64,000 nucleotides of DNA, taken from NCBI GenBank assembly GCA_025210525.1, contig JAOARP010000048.1:1-64000 (forward strand), in the 5' to 3' direction. This DNA comes from Marinisporobacter sp. GTDB taxonomy: Bacteria > Bacillota > Clostridia > Peptostreptococcales > Thermotaleaceae. The notes below the pieces were generated by a model. It was not told the DNA's origin. It searched no databases and was given only the letters and a program-made list of their open reading frames with translations. The position numbers were made by a program, and so were the translations under genes. Shown here one piece after another: positions 18,551 through 28,366 of the stretch (positions are counted from its first letter, which is position 1; every line of letters starts with the position of its first letter).

Positions 18551-19893
18551 ATAAATCCTAAATAACCATAGATGATTGTAATCACTGGAAGTAAGTAACA
18601 AAGGATTGAAAAAGGAGCGAACTGAAGGACAGGAACATTAAAAATAGCTGAAATAACAATGGCGTTTACATTCCATGGGATTAAGGGTACCATAATGATT
18701 CCTGTATCTGAAATTGTACGAGCTAATGTGTTTTTAGAGATTCCCTTTTTTTCAAATATAGGTTGAAGAAATTTACCTGGGATGATAACAGATAATGTTT
18801 GATTACAGGTAATCATGTCAATGACAAAGCATAAAAGGGACGTTCTCAAAATAAGATCCCCTATATTTTTTACTGTAGCAATAGATTTTTCAATAAGAGG
18901 TGCGATCATACCTGTGCCATCTAAAATGCCATTAAGAGCTGTAGAGGATGCAATAATTAGGATAACACCTTGCATAGATAGAAGCCCCCCACCAGAAAGA
19001 ATAGAAGAAACCTCTATATTATCAGGATGAAATCCTATAAAAGCTGTATACATGATTTCATAGAAAGTATAATGATTACTATATAGCATCAAGGCAAAGC
19101 TAGACAACAGTCCCATACTTAAGCTTTTTATCATGGAAAATCTAAAAATAGCCATCAATATAATGAATATAGGTGGAATTAGCAAGATAAAAGATATATG
19201 AAAATTAGAAGAAAGTAAATGTTGTAGCTTGATAACTTCAGGATTTACTGCTTTAGAGGATAAATAATTTCTACCCATAAACCAATAAAAGACCATACAG
19301 AATAAATATACAGGAGTTAAAGTATGCATCATATGCTTTAGATTATCAATAAGCTTTGTATTTGTCATTACAGCCGTTAAGTTAGCGCTACTAGACATGG
19401 GAGAAGACCTATCTCCTACATAACCTCCAGAAACAACAGCACCAACTAATAAGGGAAGAGGAATATTTAATCCTTTACCAATACCGATTAGAGCAAGGCC
19501 TACAGTGCTAATAGTCCCTAAAGAAGTTCCTAATACCATAGAAATAATACTACTGATCAAAAATGTGGTTAAGACAAAGTTTAGGTTAGATAAATATTTA
19601 AAGCCCATATACATCATTGTAGGAATGGTGCCACAATGCATCCAAAGACCAATGATCACTCCAATCATCATCATGATGATTAACACAATCCATGCATTTT
19701 TAATGCCTACAAACATCATTCTAAGAAGTGTTTTATGATTATACCCATGGAGAAAAGCCATTATATAAACTGCTAAAATACCAAGGAAGATACCATAAAA
19801 AGCAGAAAAGCCTAGCTGTAAGGATAAGAGGATGCCAAATAATAGTATAAATAAGGTAAAATAAGTTGCTCTTGGACTGATTTGTTTTTGCAT
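18535..19893 (-). CDS. NhaC-family Na+/H+ antiporter-like protein
   Basis: A 452-aa membrane protein with about eleven hydrophobic segments and the NhaC hallmarks VSGGYVGDRSSPMSSSANL and MVLGTSLGTISTVG. NhaC members exchange Na+ for H+ or for organic acids such as malate/lactate. The start at 19893 follows AAAGAGGGATCTT. An in-frame extension further upstream has no ribosome site. Confidence 0.85.
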   Translation of the reverse strand: MQKQISPRATYFTLFILLFGILLSLQLGFSAFYGIFLGILAVYIMAFLHGYNHKTLLRMMFVGIKNAWIVLIIMMMIGVIIGLWMHCGTIPTMMYMGFKYLSNLNFVLTTFLISSIISMVLGTSLGTISTVGLALIGIGKGLNIPLPLLVGAVVSGGYVGDRSSPMSSSANLTAVMTNTKLIDNLKHMMHTLTPVYLFCMVFYWFMGRNYLSSKAVNPEVIKLQHLLSSNFHISFILLIPPIFIILMAIFRFSMIKSLSMGLLSSFALMLYSNHYTFYEIMYTAFIGFHPDNIEVSSILSGGGLLSMQGVILIIASSTALNGILDGTGMIAPLIEKSIATVKNIGDLILRTSLLCFVIDMITCNQTLSVIIPGKFLQPIFEKKGISKNTLARTISDTGIIMVPLIPWNVNAIVISAIFNVPVLQFAPFSILCYLLPVITIIYGYLGFIKKYS

Positions 19894-20107
19894 AAGATCC
19901 CTCTTTTCAATAAGTTTCAATATTATTTTATAACAAATAGTACAAAATAGGAATGATAGATAAAATTTATAAACTTGCTTCTGAAAATTAAAAATTCTAA
20001 ATATTCTTTTCAAAAGAAATGTTTTTATGTATAATATAGATAAAGATGTAGAATACAGTCGAAAATTAGGGGATAGAGTATAAATAGCTTAGAAAGGGGG
20101 ACTATTT

Positions 20108-20287
20108 ATGGAATATGTAAGAAAATTAATGAATAGAAGAGATGTATTGATGGATAAATATATTATTTTTCTTCAAAAGGCAAACTTAACAGAAGAAGAA
20201 TTAAAAGATAAAAGAAGGATTAATAAGGAAATTATTCATCTTGATTTTGAAATTGAAAAAGCAAAGAAAGAAGCACAGATGACTTAA
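20108..20287 (+). CDS. Small charged alpha-helical protein, unrecognised
   Basis: A 59-aa ORF beginning MEYVRKLMNRRDVLMDKY, with AAAGGGGGACTATTT upstream and a -10 TATAAT about 75 bp earlier. It reads as two amphipathic helices separated by a short turn (KANLTEEELKDKR). It resembles a Spo0E-like helical hairpin in size, but the SQxLD signature is missing. It has its own promoter and terminator, so it is probably a genuine gene. Confidence 0.65.
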   Translation: MEYVRKLMNRRDVLMDKYIIFLQKANLTEEELKDKRRINKEIIHLDFEIEKAKKEAQMT

Positions 20288-20318
20288 AAAACCTGAGTTT
20301 TTACTCAGGTTTTTTTTC
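20284..20318. terminator. Bidirectional terminator
   Basis: AAAAAACCTGAGT pairs with ACTCAGGTTTTTT. It ends the small + strand ORF and the zinc-ribbon gene on the - strand. Confidence 0.85.
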
Positions 20319-20777
20319 TTCATATATCACTTCTTGTTGTTCAATGATTGATTCATCTTCGTTTATTTCTTCTGATGGAAGATCTTCTATTGTGATTTGT
20401 TCTAAAGTTAATATCTTTAACTTGTTTCCACAATTAGAGCAGTATTTTGCATGTTCATCTACTTCGTAGCCACATTGCTCGCATTTTATAATTCCTTTTA
20501 GAGATTCAATCTTAATTTCTACTTCGGCGATTCTTTCAAGGGTGGTTTTGATTTCCATAAGTGCTAAAGAAACATCTTCATCTAGCGGCATCTCTGGATT
20601 TTTTTCAAAGGAAGTATACATAGTTTTACCTAAATCATAATAGAGTCCATCAATTTTCGATAAATCCTTTGATAGATTAATTTTTAACCTTGTAAGCTCT
20701 GTTACATCAGAGGATATTTCTTTAATAGCTTTTGTGCTATCAAGCATTCCTTGTTTCATTTTGTTTAAAATATTCAT
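20301..20777 (-). CDS. Zinc-ribbon protein with coiled-coil N-terminus
   Basis: A 158-aa protein. Residues 1-100 are helical and charged. They are followed by a zinc ribbon CEQCGYEVDEHAKYCSNC (CxxC-x10-CxxC) near residue 105 and an acidic tail. The start at 20777 follows GGGAGGAACTATAT. Proteins of this kind (zinc_ribbon_2) are common but uncharacterised in Clostridia. No partner is evident. Confidence 0.75.
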   Translation of the reverse strand: MNILNKMKQGMLDSTKAIKEISSDVTELTRLKINLSKDLSKIDGLYYDLGKTMYTSFEKNPEMPLDEDVSLALMEIKTTLERIAEVEIKIESLKGIIKCEQCGYEVDEHAKYCSNCGNKLKILTLEQITIEDLPSEEINEDESIIEQQEVIYEEKKPE

Positions 20778-20860
20778 ATATAGTTCCTCCCTAAAATTGT
20801 ATTTATTAAATAGATATTTTTGTAGGTAGCTATTCATTCCTATAAAACAAAATTAATTAA

Positions 20861-20897
20861 AAAAATCCCTTCCCAAAAGTAGTAGGGAAGAGATTTT
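20861..20897 (-). terminator. Terminator of the second NhaC gene
   Basis: On the - strand, AAAATC-TCTTCCC pairs with GGGAAGGGATTTT and is followed by TTAATTAATTTTG. Confidence 0.7.
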
Positions 20898-20904
20898 AAA
20901 TAGC

Positions 20905-22317
20905 TTATGCTTTTTCTTTGTTATCGTTTTCCTGATGATCCTCAGGCAATTTCTCCATTGTAATACCAGTGAATCCATAGAACATGGATACTAATGGGTT
21001 AACCCAATTTAGTATAGCATATGGTGCATATGCGAAAGGATGTACCATCAATGTAGTATACATGAAGTTACCACAAGTATTCCAAGGAATGAAAGGTGAA
21101 GTAATAGTACCGAAGTCTTCAAGACATCTAGAAAGGTTCTTTGGATGAAGACCTTTTTCTTCATAAGCCTCTTTAAACATTCTACCTGGAAGAACGATAG
21201 ACATATATTGATCTCCTGTTGTAAGGTTACAGAAAACGCAAGTTAAGAATGTAGTAACAACTAAAGAACCTCTTGACTTTGCAACCTTTAACATTTTTTC
21301 TACGATTACATGAAGCATTCCTGTTCTTTCTAATGTACCACCAAAGGACATAGCAAGTAAGATTAAGGATACGGTCCATAGCATACTATCTAATCCACCA
21401 CGAGATAACAAGCTATCGATTGCTTCTACGCCTGTTGCTGATTCATATCCGTAATGAGCAGCACCGATAATATCAGTCATGCCTGCACCTTGGAAAAGGA
21501 AAGCAAACAAACCACCAAGAACAGTTCCTCCAACAAGTCCTGGAAGAGCAGGAACTTTAAATACTACCATTGCAATAACTAGAAGTGGAGGGATTAATAA
21601 TAATGGACTAAGATGGAAAGTTGAACTTAAAGTATCTAGGAATGTATTAATTAAAGCAGCATCAAGTTCTTTACCAGCATATTTAAATCCTAATATTCCG
21701 AAGAAAATACAAGAAATAATTAAACTAGGACCTGTTGTATATACCATGTGTTTTATGTGGTCAAAAAGATTTGTACCAGCCATGGCAGGAGCTAAGTTAG
21801 TAGTATCAGAAAGGGGTGACATCTTATCACCAAAATAAGCACCAGAGATAATTGCACCTGCAACTACAGGAGCTGGAATACCAAGACCTGCACCTACTCC
21901 AAGAAGTGCAATACCTACTGTACCAGCAGTAGTCCAAGAACTTCCTGTTGCAAGAGATACGATGGAACAAATAAGACAAGTTGCGATTAAGAAAATTCCT
22001 GGAGAAATGATTTTTAATCCATAATAAATCATTGTAGGAACAACACCAGATAAAATCCAAGTACCAATGATACAACCAATAACCATAAGAATAAGTACGG
22101 ACTGCATGGACATTTTAATCGTTTCAAGAATTCCTTCTTCAATGTACTCCCATTTGTAGCCAGCTCTTACAGCAACAATTGTTGCAAAGGCTGTTGATGC
22201 TAAAATTGCCATATGAGGATCTCCACCAAAAATCTTTAGCGTACTAATAAGTGCTACAATTAAAAATGCAATAACCAGTAGCGCTTCTCCAAATGTGACT
22301 TTCCTTTTGTCATTCAT
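20905..22317 (-). CDS. nhaC: Na+/H+ antiporter NhaC
   Basis: A 470-aa membrane protein with twelve hydrophobic segments. It has the NhaC signatures SLATGSSWTTAGTVG and ISGAYFGDKMSPLSDTTNLAPA. The mature start has AAAGGAGGAATATGAA upstream. A promoter with TTGTTT and TATACT 17 bp apart is visible on the - strand around 22390-22420. It is the second NhaC-type gene in 4 kb, but the two differ clearly, so this is not a recent duplication. Organic-acid/H+ exchange (MleN-like) is possible. Confidence 0.9.
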   Translation of the reverse strand: MNDKRKVTFGEALLVIAFLIVALISTLKIFGGDPHMAILASTAFATIVAVRAGYKWEYIEEGILETIKMSMQSVLILMVIGCIIGTWILSGVVPTMIYYGLKIISPGIFLIATCLICSIVSLATGSSWTTAGTVGIALLGVGAGLGIPAPVVAGAIISGAYFGDKMSPLSDTTNLAPAMAGTNLFDHIKHMVYTTGPSLIISCIFFGILGFKYAGKELDAALINTFLDTLSSTFHLSPLLLIPPLLVIAMVVFKVPALPGLVGGTVLGGLFAFLFQGAGMTDIIGAAHYGYESATGVEAIDSLLSRGGLDSMLWTVSLILLAMSFGGTLERTGMLHVIVEKMLKVAKSRGSLVVTTFLTCVFCNLTTGDQYMSIVLPGRMFKEAYEEKGLHPKNLSRCLEDFGTITSPFIPWNTCGNFMYTTLMVHPFAYAPYAILNWVNPLVSMFYGFTGITMEKLPEDHQENDNKEKA

Positions 22318-22524
22318 TTCATATTCCTCCTTTTGATCATTAGAAATGTAAAATATTTCAAGGACATATTTAGTATATCACGATATGAGAAAGAAAACAA
22401 TAAATATTTGGAATTGTCAGAATAAAACATTTTATCAAAACTTTTCTTTCGTATTGGAAAAGCTACATTCTTGTAGATTTTTGTAGGATGAATTTCATAT
22501 ATAAAAAAATAAATTCAAAATAAA

Positions 22525-22553
22525 TTGACAAAACTAAAAACATATGCTAAGAT
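22525..22553 (+). promoter_or_regulatory. Sigma-A promoter of lysC
   Basis: A perfect -35 TTGACA (22525-22530) and TAAGAT (22548-22553) are 17 bp apart, just before the riboswitch. Confidence 0.8.
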
Positions 22554-22575
22554 ACGAGAAAATAAAAAACATTTG

Positions 22576-22766
22576 TTGTGTCTTAGAGGTTGCGATGGAT
22601 CAATAGTACTATGCAGGAAGGATAGGAAACTGATGAGAGCATAGGGAAGGGAACATCGCCGAAATGTATAGGTTTACCTGAATCTATATGTTGGGGTCAT
22701 ATTGAATAAATATGAAACTGTCATTGATGAATTACCCAGTTTATCAGTGAGGCGCTATTTCACACA
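22576..22766 (+). promoter_or_regulatory. Lysine riboswitch (L box)
   Basis: The conserved blocks appear in order: TTAGAGGTTGCGA, AATAGTACTATGC, AGGGAAGGGAACATCGCCGAA, TGTTGGGGTCATATTGAAT, AAACTGTCATTGATGAA and GAGGCGCTATTT. The ends TGTG and CACA close the P1 helix. Lysine binding is expected to favour the downstream terminator and switch off aspartate kinase. Confidence 0.94.
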
Positions 22767-22795
22767 GGGTGAAAGTTTCATTCTGCTGAAAATAA

Positions 22796-22828
22796 CAGCT
22801 GAGAGTACTTTTACTCTTGGCTGTTTTT
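22796..22828 (+). terminator. Riboswitch-controlled terminator
   Basis: CAGCTGAGAGTA pairs with TACTCTTGGCTG and five T follow. It lies between the lysine aptamer and lysC. Confidence 0.9.
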
Positions 22829-22876
22829 GTGTTTTCTAAGATACAATCATGACATAAGTGATTGGAGGAGGAAGAA

Positions 22877-24079
22877 ATGATTGTAGTACAGAAATATGGA
22901 GGTACATCCGTAGGTAGTATTGAGAAAATTAGAGCTGTAGCCAAAAGGGTGGCAGACAGAAAAAATGAAGGAGATCAGGTAGTGGTTGTCGTATCTGCTA
23001 TGGGAAAAAGCACAGATGGGTTGATTGATATGGCAAAACAACTATCAGATACACCTAAAAGACGAGAACTAGATATGCTCATGGCTACTGGGGAACAGGT
23101 TTCTATATCGTTATTATCTATTGCTCTTAATGAAATGGGATATGAATCTATATCTCTTACAGGATTTCAAGCTGGTATAGAAACAGATGGTTATCATACA
23201 AAAGGAAAAATTCAAGATATTGATATAGAAAAGGTAAAAAATTATTTAGATGAAGGGAAAATAGTTGTTGTTGCAGGTTTTCAGGGAATGAATGGAAATG
23301 GGGATATTATGACCTTAGGAAGAGGTGGATCGGATACAACGGCAGTGGCCTTGGCTGCGAAGCTAGAATGTGTTTGTGAAATATATACAGATGTAGATGG
23401 TATTTATACTATTGATCCAAGATTATTTCCTACTGCTAGAAAGCTAGATAATATTAGCTATGAAGAAATGATGGAAATGGCAAGCTTAGGAGCTGGCGTT
23501 ATGGAGACAAGAGCTGTGGAAATTGGACAAAAATTTAACGTGCCCATTTACGTTGCATTAAGCAATGAAGAATGGCCAGGAACTTATATAAAGGAGTTTG
23601 ATGGAACTATGGAAAGTAAAGTAATTACAGGTTTATCAGCAAGCGACAAGGATTTGATGGTAACGATTAATCATGTACCTTATAATAGTAAAAATATATC
23701 TAAGGTTTTTGGGGCTTTAGCTAATAGAGATATTAATGTAGATATGATTAGTCAAACAGCTCCTTCCCATGGAATGGTAAATGTATCTTTTACAGCACCA
23801 AAAACGGATGAAGACATTATTTTGAATATTACGAAAAACTTGAAAGAAGAATTTGAGAATATAGAAATAGATATAGAAAGAGATATTACGAAGTTATCTG
23901 TTGTGGGAATAGGCATGAGAAGTCAATCAGGTGTTGCGGCGAAAACCTTTGAAATACTTGCTCAGAATGATATTGGGTTTAAGCAAGTTACTACTTCTGA
24001 GATTCGAATATCTTATACAATTGATACAAAAGATACAACAAAAGCTGTTGAGGCAATCGCAAGAGAATTTAATTTATAA
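22877..24079 (+). CDS. lysC: Aspartate kinase (lysine-regulated)
   Basis: A 400-aa enzyme that phosphorylates aspartate, the first step to lysine, threonine and methionine. The N-terminal kinase domain begins VVQKYGGTSVGS; it carries TDVDGIYTIDPR near residue 175. Two C-terminal ACT domains follow (from about 265), with SHGMVNVSFT and VVGIGMRSQSGVAAK. The start at 22877 follows GGAGGAGGAAGAA. An upstream TTG in frame would place the ribosome site in the gene. The gene is controlled by the lysine riboswitch. Confidence 0.96.
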   Translation: MIVVQKYGGTSVGSIEKIRAVAKRVADRKNEGDQVVVVVSAMGKSTDGLIDMAKQLSDTPKRRELDMLMATGEQVSISLLSIALNEMGYESISLTGFQAGIETDGYHTKGKIQDIDIEKVKNYLDEGKIVVVAGFQGMNGNGDIMTLGRGGSDTTAVALAAKLECVCEIYTDVDGIYTIDPRLFPTARKLDNISYEEMMEMASLGAGVMETRAVEIGQKFNVPIYVALSNEEWPGTYIKEFDGTMESKVITGLSASDKDLMVTINHVPYNSKNISKVFGALANRDINVDMISQTAPSHGMVNVSFTAPKTDEDIILNITKNLKEEFENIEIDIERDITKLSVVGIGMRSQSGVAAKTFEILAQNDIGFKQVTTSEIRISYTIDTKDTTKAVEAIAREFNL

Positions 24080-24085
24080 CCATAA

Positions 24086-24122
24086 AGCTGCTTAAAGAAA
24101 AACTTTAGGCAGCTATTATTTT
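24086..24122 (+). terminator. Terminator after lysC
   Basis: AGCTGCTTAAAG pairs (one G-T) with CTTTAGGCAGCT and is followed by ATTATTTT. Confidence 0.75.
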
Positions 24123-24248
24123 GCAGAATATTCTTTATGAAAAAAAGAATATATTATTTTGTTAAAGATTTATCATAAAAAGGGTTCCTATTTTCCAATA
24201 TTAGGTGTATAATCGGAAATAGAGAAAAGCAATATAGGAGGTGCAGAT

Positions 24249-25028
24249 ATGAATTATGAATTTATTCAAATGGAACAGAGTGAAAGAATTGCTGTTTTAA
24301 AATTAAATAGACCAAAAGCGTTAAATGCATTAAATTCTGGGGTCTTAAAAGAACTAGAATGTGCTATATATGGTTTAGACACAGATGAAAATGTAGATGT
24401 AATTATTATTACAGGAGAAGGAAAGGCTTTTGTTGCTGGAGCAGATATTACAGAAATGAAAGACTTAGGTGCAGAAAAGGGCAGAGTGTTTGGAAATCTT
24501 GGACAAAGAGTATTTAGAAAAATTGAAAAGATGGAAAAACCAGTAATTGCTGCAGTGAATGGTTTTGCTTTAGGTGGAGGCTGTGAACTCGCAATGTGTT
24601 GTGATATGCGTATTGCTAGTGCGAAAGCAAAATTTGGTCAACCAGAAGTTGGCTTAGGAATTATCCCAGGATTTTCTGGAACACAAAGACTTCCAAGACT
24701 TGTAGGAACTGCTAAAGCTAAGGAATTAATTTTTACAGGAGATATTATCAAAGCAGAAGAAGCTGAAAGAATTGGTCTTGTAAATAAAGTTGTAGCGCCT
24801 GAAGAATTAATGGATGAAGCGATGGATTTAGCAAAGAGAATTGCTAAGAATGCTCAAAAGGCTGTAAGATATTCAAATCTTGCAATCAATAGAGGTTTTG
24901 AGACAGATATTGAAACAGGTATTGAAATAGAGGCAGATCTATTTGGATTATGCTTTGCTACAAAGGATCAAAAAGAAGGTATGACTGCTTTTGTAGAAAA
25001 AAGAAAAGCTGAATTTAAAGGTGAATAA
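24249..25028 (+). CDS. crt: 3-hydroxybutyryl-CoA dehydratase (crotonase)
   Basis: A 259-aa enoyl-CoA hydratase that converts 3-hydroxybutyryl-CoA to crotonyl-CoA in butyrate formation. The oxyanion-hole segments [11 protein letters not shown] (near 64) and [16 protein letters not shown] (near 102), and the catalytic glutamates in [16 protein letters not shown], are present. The start follows ATAGGAGGTGCAGAT. It is followed 44 bp later by hbd, but the rest of the butyrate cluster (thl, bcd, etf) is not in the window. Confidence 0.94.
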   Translation: MNYEFIQMEQSERIAVLKLNRPKALNALNSGVLKELECAIYGLDTDENVDVIIITGEGKAFVAGADITEMKDLGAEKGRVFGNLGQRVFRKIEKMEKPVIAAVNGFALGGGCELAMCCDMRIASAKAKFGQPEVGLGIIPGFSGTQRLPRLVGTAKAKELIFTGDIIKAEEAERIGLVNKVVAPEELMDEAMDLAKRIAKNAQKAVRYSNLAINRGFETDIETGIEIEADLFGLCFATKDQKEGMTAFVEKRKAEFKGE

Positions 25029-25072
25029 TATATAAATTTATAATAAATATTTACATAGAGGGGGTCTTTTTT

Positions 25073-25921
25073 ATGAAAAAGATTGGTGTTTTAGGAACAG
25101 GAACAATGGGTGCTGGAATTATCCAAATATTTGCACAAAATGGTTATGATGTTTACATGAGAGCTAGAAGACAAGAATCTGTAGACAGAGGAATTAAAAC
25201 AGTTACAAAAAACTTAGATAGAAGTGTTAAAAAAGGTAGAATGACAGAAGAGCAAAAGGAAGAAGTTTTAGGAAGAATTCATGGTTCTATAGAGCTTGAA
25301 ATCATTAAAGATTGTGATTTGATTATTGAAGCTGCTACAGAAAATATGGAAGCAAAGAAAAAATTATTTGCTGAAATTGATGAACTTGTTAAACCAGAAG
25401 TAATATTAGCTACAAATACTTCTTCTTTATCTATTACTGAAATTGCAGCAGCAACAAATAGACCAGATAAAGTGATTGGTATGCACTTTTTTAATCCAGT
25501 ACCAGTAATGAAGCTTGTTGAGATCATTAAAGGTCTTACAACATCAGAAGAAACAAAAAATGCTATTGTAGAACTTACAAATAAAATAGGAAAAACTCCA
25601 GTAGAGGTTGAAGAAGCACCAGGATTTGTTGTAAATAGAATATTAATTCCTATGATTAACGAAGCTATTGGTATTTTAGCTGATGGCGTTGCAAAAGCTG
25701 AAGATATTGATGAAGCAATGAAACTAGGTGCAAATCATCCAATCGGACCGTTAGCATTAGCTGACCTTATTGGTAATGATGTAAACTTAGCAATCATGGA
25801 AGTACTATATAACGAATTTGGTGATTCTAAATATAGACCGCATCCACTACTTAGAAAAATGGTTAGAGCTAATCTACTAGGTAGAAAAACAGGTAAAGGA
25901 TTCTATGATTATAGTAAATAA
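25073..25921 (+). CDS. hbd: 3-hydroxybutyryl-CoA dehydrogenase
   Basis: A 282-aa NAD(P)-dependent enzyme that reduces acetoacetyl-CoA to 3-hydroxybutyryl-CoA. The Rossmann motif [12 protein letters not shown] opens the protein. The catalytic segment [13 protein letters not shown] and [15 protein letters not shown] follow, and the C-terminal domain begins [14 protein letters not shown]. It forms an operon with crt behind AGAGGGGGTC. Confidence 0.95.
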   Translation: MKKIGVLGTGTMGAGIIQIFAQNGYDVYMRARRQESVDRGIKTVTKNLDRSVKKGRMTEEQKEEVLGRIHGSIELEIIKDCDLIIEAATENMEAKKKLFAEIDELVKPEVILATNTSSLSITEIAAATNRPDKVIGMHFFNPVPVMKLVEIIKGLTTSEETKNAIVELTNKIGKTPVEVEEAPGFVVNRILIPMINEAIGILADGVAKAEDIDEAMKLGANHPIGPLALADLIGNDVNLAIMEVLYNEFGDSKYRPHPLLRKMVRANLLGRKTGKGFYDYSK

Positions 25922-25929
25922 GAAGTTTT

Positions 25930-25955
25930 AAGCTCCCTTCATGGGAGCTTTTTAT
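25930..25955 (+). terminator. Terminator after crt-hbd
   Basis: AAGCTCCC-TTCAT-GGGAGCTT is followed by TTTAT. Confidence 0.85.
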
Positions 25956-26051
25956 TTGCGATTCAGAGGGTTTTGTAATATAATTTTAAACTAGGAAATA
26001 TAATGGTTATGATACAATGATTTTAAGGAAGACCTCTGAAAGGAGAATAGC

Positions 26052-27020
26052 ATGAAAACTTTTCTAAAAATATTTGCAATTGCTTTTTTATGCTTTATTG
26101 TAGCAATAGGAGCAGGTTGGTGGGCGTTTTCTAAGTTTTATAAGGAGCCTGCAGATGTAGTAGTAAGTGATCAAGGAAAAAATGAGAATGTTGAAATTGT
26201 AGATAGTAATGGAAAGGAAGAGGTGAAAGAGGAGAAAGAAGAGAAAAGCGAATTAGAAAAATTGATTGAAAATAGTAAAAGGGTAAATGTTTTATTATTA
26301 GGAATGGAAGGTGCAAGAACAGATACAATTGTTTTTGCAAGCTTTGATGCCGAAAGTAAAAATGCAGATTTAATATCTGTACCAAGGGATACTTATCATG
26401 CGAGAAAAGGACATAATACTCCTGAGAAGAAGAAAATAAATGCAGCTTATGGAGATGATGGTGTAGAGGGAACTATGAGTGCTGTTGGTGATGTACTAGG
26501 AGGAGTACCTATTCATCATTATGTGAAGGTAACTTATTCAGGAGTAGAAAGAATTGTAAATTCTTTAGGCGGCGTAAAGGTAAATATTCCTATGGATATG
26601 GATTATGATGATAATTATGCCAAGCCTCCCCTGCATATACATCTTAAAAAAGGAACTCAAGTTCTTGATGGGAAACATGCCATACAATTTTTAAGATTTA
26701 GAAAAAGTAACAATGGAGGCGGATATCCAGATGGAGATTTAGGACGTATAAAAGCACAACAACAATTTATGAAAGCCGCAATGGGAAAAGCATTAGGATT
26801 TAGACTTCCAGTTGTTGCAAATACTGTCTTTAAGTATGTGAAAACAGATATGGATTTATCGGATATAGGAGTTTTAGCAAAAAATGCTATAGGTATGAAA
26901 ATGGAAAATTTAAAGGCATATTCTCTTCCGGGTAAAGCTACAAATCAAAATCATTTATCTTATTTTTTACATGATGAAGAAGAAACGGAAAAATTAATGA
27001 AGGAAATATATAGTAGATAG
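26052..27020 (+). CDS. LytR-CpsA-Psr (LCP) family cell-wall ligase
   Basis: A 322-aa membrane-anchored protein. A single N-terminal helix (about 5-27) is followed by a charged linker rich in Glu/Lys. The LCP domain (about 78-300) has NVLLLGME, the phosphate-binding SVPRDTY, YDDNY and GDLGRIKAQQQF with its conserved arginine. LCP enzymes attach anionic polymers to peptidoglycan outside the membrane. RBS GAAAGGAGAATAGC. Confidence 0.92.
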   Translation: MKTFLKIFAIAFLCFIVAIGAGWWAFSKFYKEPADVVVSDQGKNENVEIVDSNGKEEVKEEKEEKSELEKLIENSKRVNVLLLGMEGARTDTIVFASFDAESKNADLISVPRDTYHARKGHNTPEKKKINAAYGDDGVEGTMSAVGDVLGGVPIHHYVKVTYSGVERIVNSLGGVKVNIPMDMDYDDNYAKPPLHIHLKKGTQVLDGKHAIQFLRFRKSNNGGGYPDGDLGRIKAQQQFMKAAMGKALGFRLPVVANTVFKYVKTDMDLSDIGVLAKNAIGMKMENLKAYSLPGKATNQNHLSYFLHDEEETEKLMKEIYSR

Positions 27021-27026
27021 AAGCTG

Positions 27027-27058
27027 TAAGAGGAGCAGTATTTACTGCTTCTTTTATT
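27027..27058 (+). terminator. Terminator after the LCP gene
   Basis: AAGAGGAGCAGTA pairs with TACTGCTTCTTTT through two G-T pairs. Confidence 0.65.
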
Positions 27059-27180
27059 TCGAAAGTAATACTACAGATAAAATGTGATAATTTGGAAATA
27101 ATAAATTATAAGAATCGAAAGGATTTTATTCATACAATGTAGAATAATTACTTTGATATCACAAATAGGAGTGAAATCAA

Positions 27181-28329
27181 ATGAAAAAAACAAATGTAGG
27201 AGTTATTCTAGGGATATTGGTTTTAGTGGCTGTAATTAGTGGTGCGGTTACTTCTTTTATGTTATTTCATCAACAAAAAAATGATGAAGCATTAAAAGAA
27301 AAAATGACAGAACAAGCGGCAGAAGAAAAGAAAGAAAAAACGGTTATGAGTATGGAAGAAATACTAGATGGCGTAGATGAAATCTATTTAGAATCTTATT
27401 TAGGATCAAGCCATATTGTGGAAATGGATAATACAAATTTAAAGCAAATCCTTGCGCACTTAAAAAGTTTAGATTTGAATTTATTGATGAAATCAGAGGA
27501 AGTAATGGAAGATGTAGAAGAATACAACCGTTGCTTATATGCTATTCATATTAAGAACAAAAATATGAAAATAAAAATAAATGAAAAATATGTAATTATT
27601 GATGATATGCAAGGTGGAACTCAGTTTTTTGAAGGAAATGAAGAACAATTAAAAAATTTAAATGAAGTATTAAAATCTATCTATATGGATCAATATGAGT
27701 CTAGTGAGTTATTTATGAATGTGAAAACAGTGTATATTGAAGCTAAGGATGAAGAAAAACAATGGATATTAAATGAAGAAAGCATAAAACAACTATTAGA
27801 GAATATAAAATTTATTGCTCCTGTAGATGGAAAAGAAATGACGGATCGCCCAAATAGTTATCCTAATTATGTGATTACTATAGAAACGGAAGATAAAAAC
27901 TATTCCATTCAGATAATTGATCAAGAGATTCTTAATATGGATACATCGGATAGCTTTGTATATTATCAATATGATAATCAGTTATGGAATTACCTTCATG
28001 AAAAATATGGTGTAGCCTTTAGGGAAGAGACGAATGATTTTAAATATTTATTAAAAAGCAAAAAAATTATTGTAGATGATATGGAAAATCAATTTGATTT
28101 TGAAGATGGTACGTACTATAATGTAGAATTGCCAAGATGGCTGATGAAAGCAAATACTAAAGAAGTCAAAGAAATTCCTGACCATGAAGCTTTGAAGTAT
28201 AGTATGAAATTTATGGTAGAGGAAGAGGTAATAGAAGTAAAAATATATGAAAATTATATAACCTATAGAGGGAAAAATTATTATAGCGAAAAAATCAATG
28301 AAGTTATAAAAGGTGCATTAAGTGTATAA
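27181..28329 (+). CDS. Membrane-anchored protein with internal repeats, unrecognised
   Basis: A 382-aa protein with one N-terminal transmembrane helix (about 6-29) and a long extracytoplasmic part. I do not recognise a family. The outer part seems to contain three related units, at about 65-170, 175-280 and 288-380. Each starts with a beta strand (DEIYLES, VKTVYIEA, SKKIIVDD), then a helix, then hydrophobic strands such as YVITIETED and FMVEEEVIEVKIYENYITYRG. It sits after the LCP gene and before convergent murC, so an envelope role is possible. RBS AGGAGTGAAATCA. Confidence 0.6.
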   Translation: MKKTNVGVILGILVLVAVISGAVTSFMLFHQQKNDEALKEKMTEQAAEEKKEKTVMSMEEILDGVDEIYLESYLGSSHIVEMDNTNLKQILAHLKSLDLNLLMKSEEVMEDVEEYNRCLYAIHIKNKNMKIKINEKYVIIDDMQGGTQFFEGNEEQLKNLNEVLKSIYMDQYESSELFMNVKTVYIEAKDEEKQWILNEESIKQLLENIKFIAPVDGKEMTDRPNSYPNYVITIETEDKNYSIQIIDQEILNMDTSDSFVYYQYDNQLWNYLHEKYGVAFREETNDFKYLLKSKKIIVDDMENQFDFEDGTYYNVELPRWLMKANTKEVKEIPDHEALKYSMKFMVEEEVIEVKIYENYITYRGKNYYSEKINEVIKGALSV

Positions 28330-28332
28330 AAT

Positions 28333-28366
28333 AAAAGGTTAAGGATGATTCCTTAACCTTTTTTAT
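28333..28366. terminator. Bidirectional terminator
   Basis: AAAAGGTTAAGGA-TGAT-TCCTTAACCTTTT is perfect. It serves both convergent genes. Confidence 0.9.

Noticed and set aside
18535-22317. The two NhaC-type genes as a tandem duplication
   Set aside because: They share only family motifs; their sequences are well diverged and two unrelated genes lie between them.
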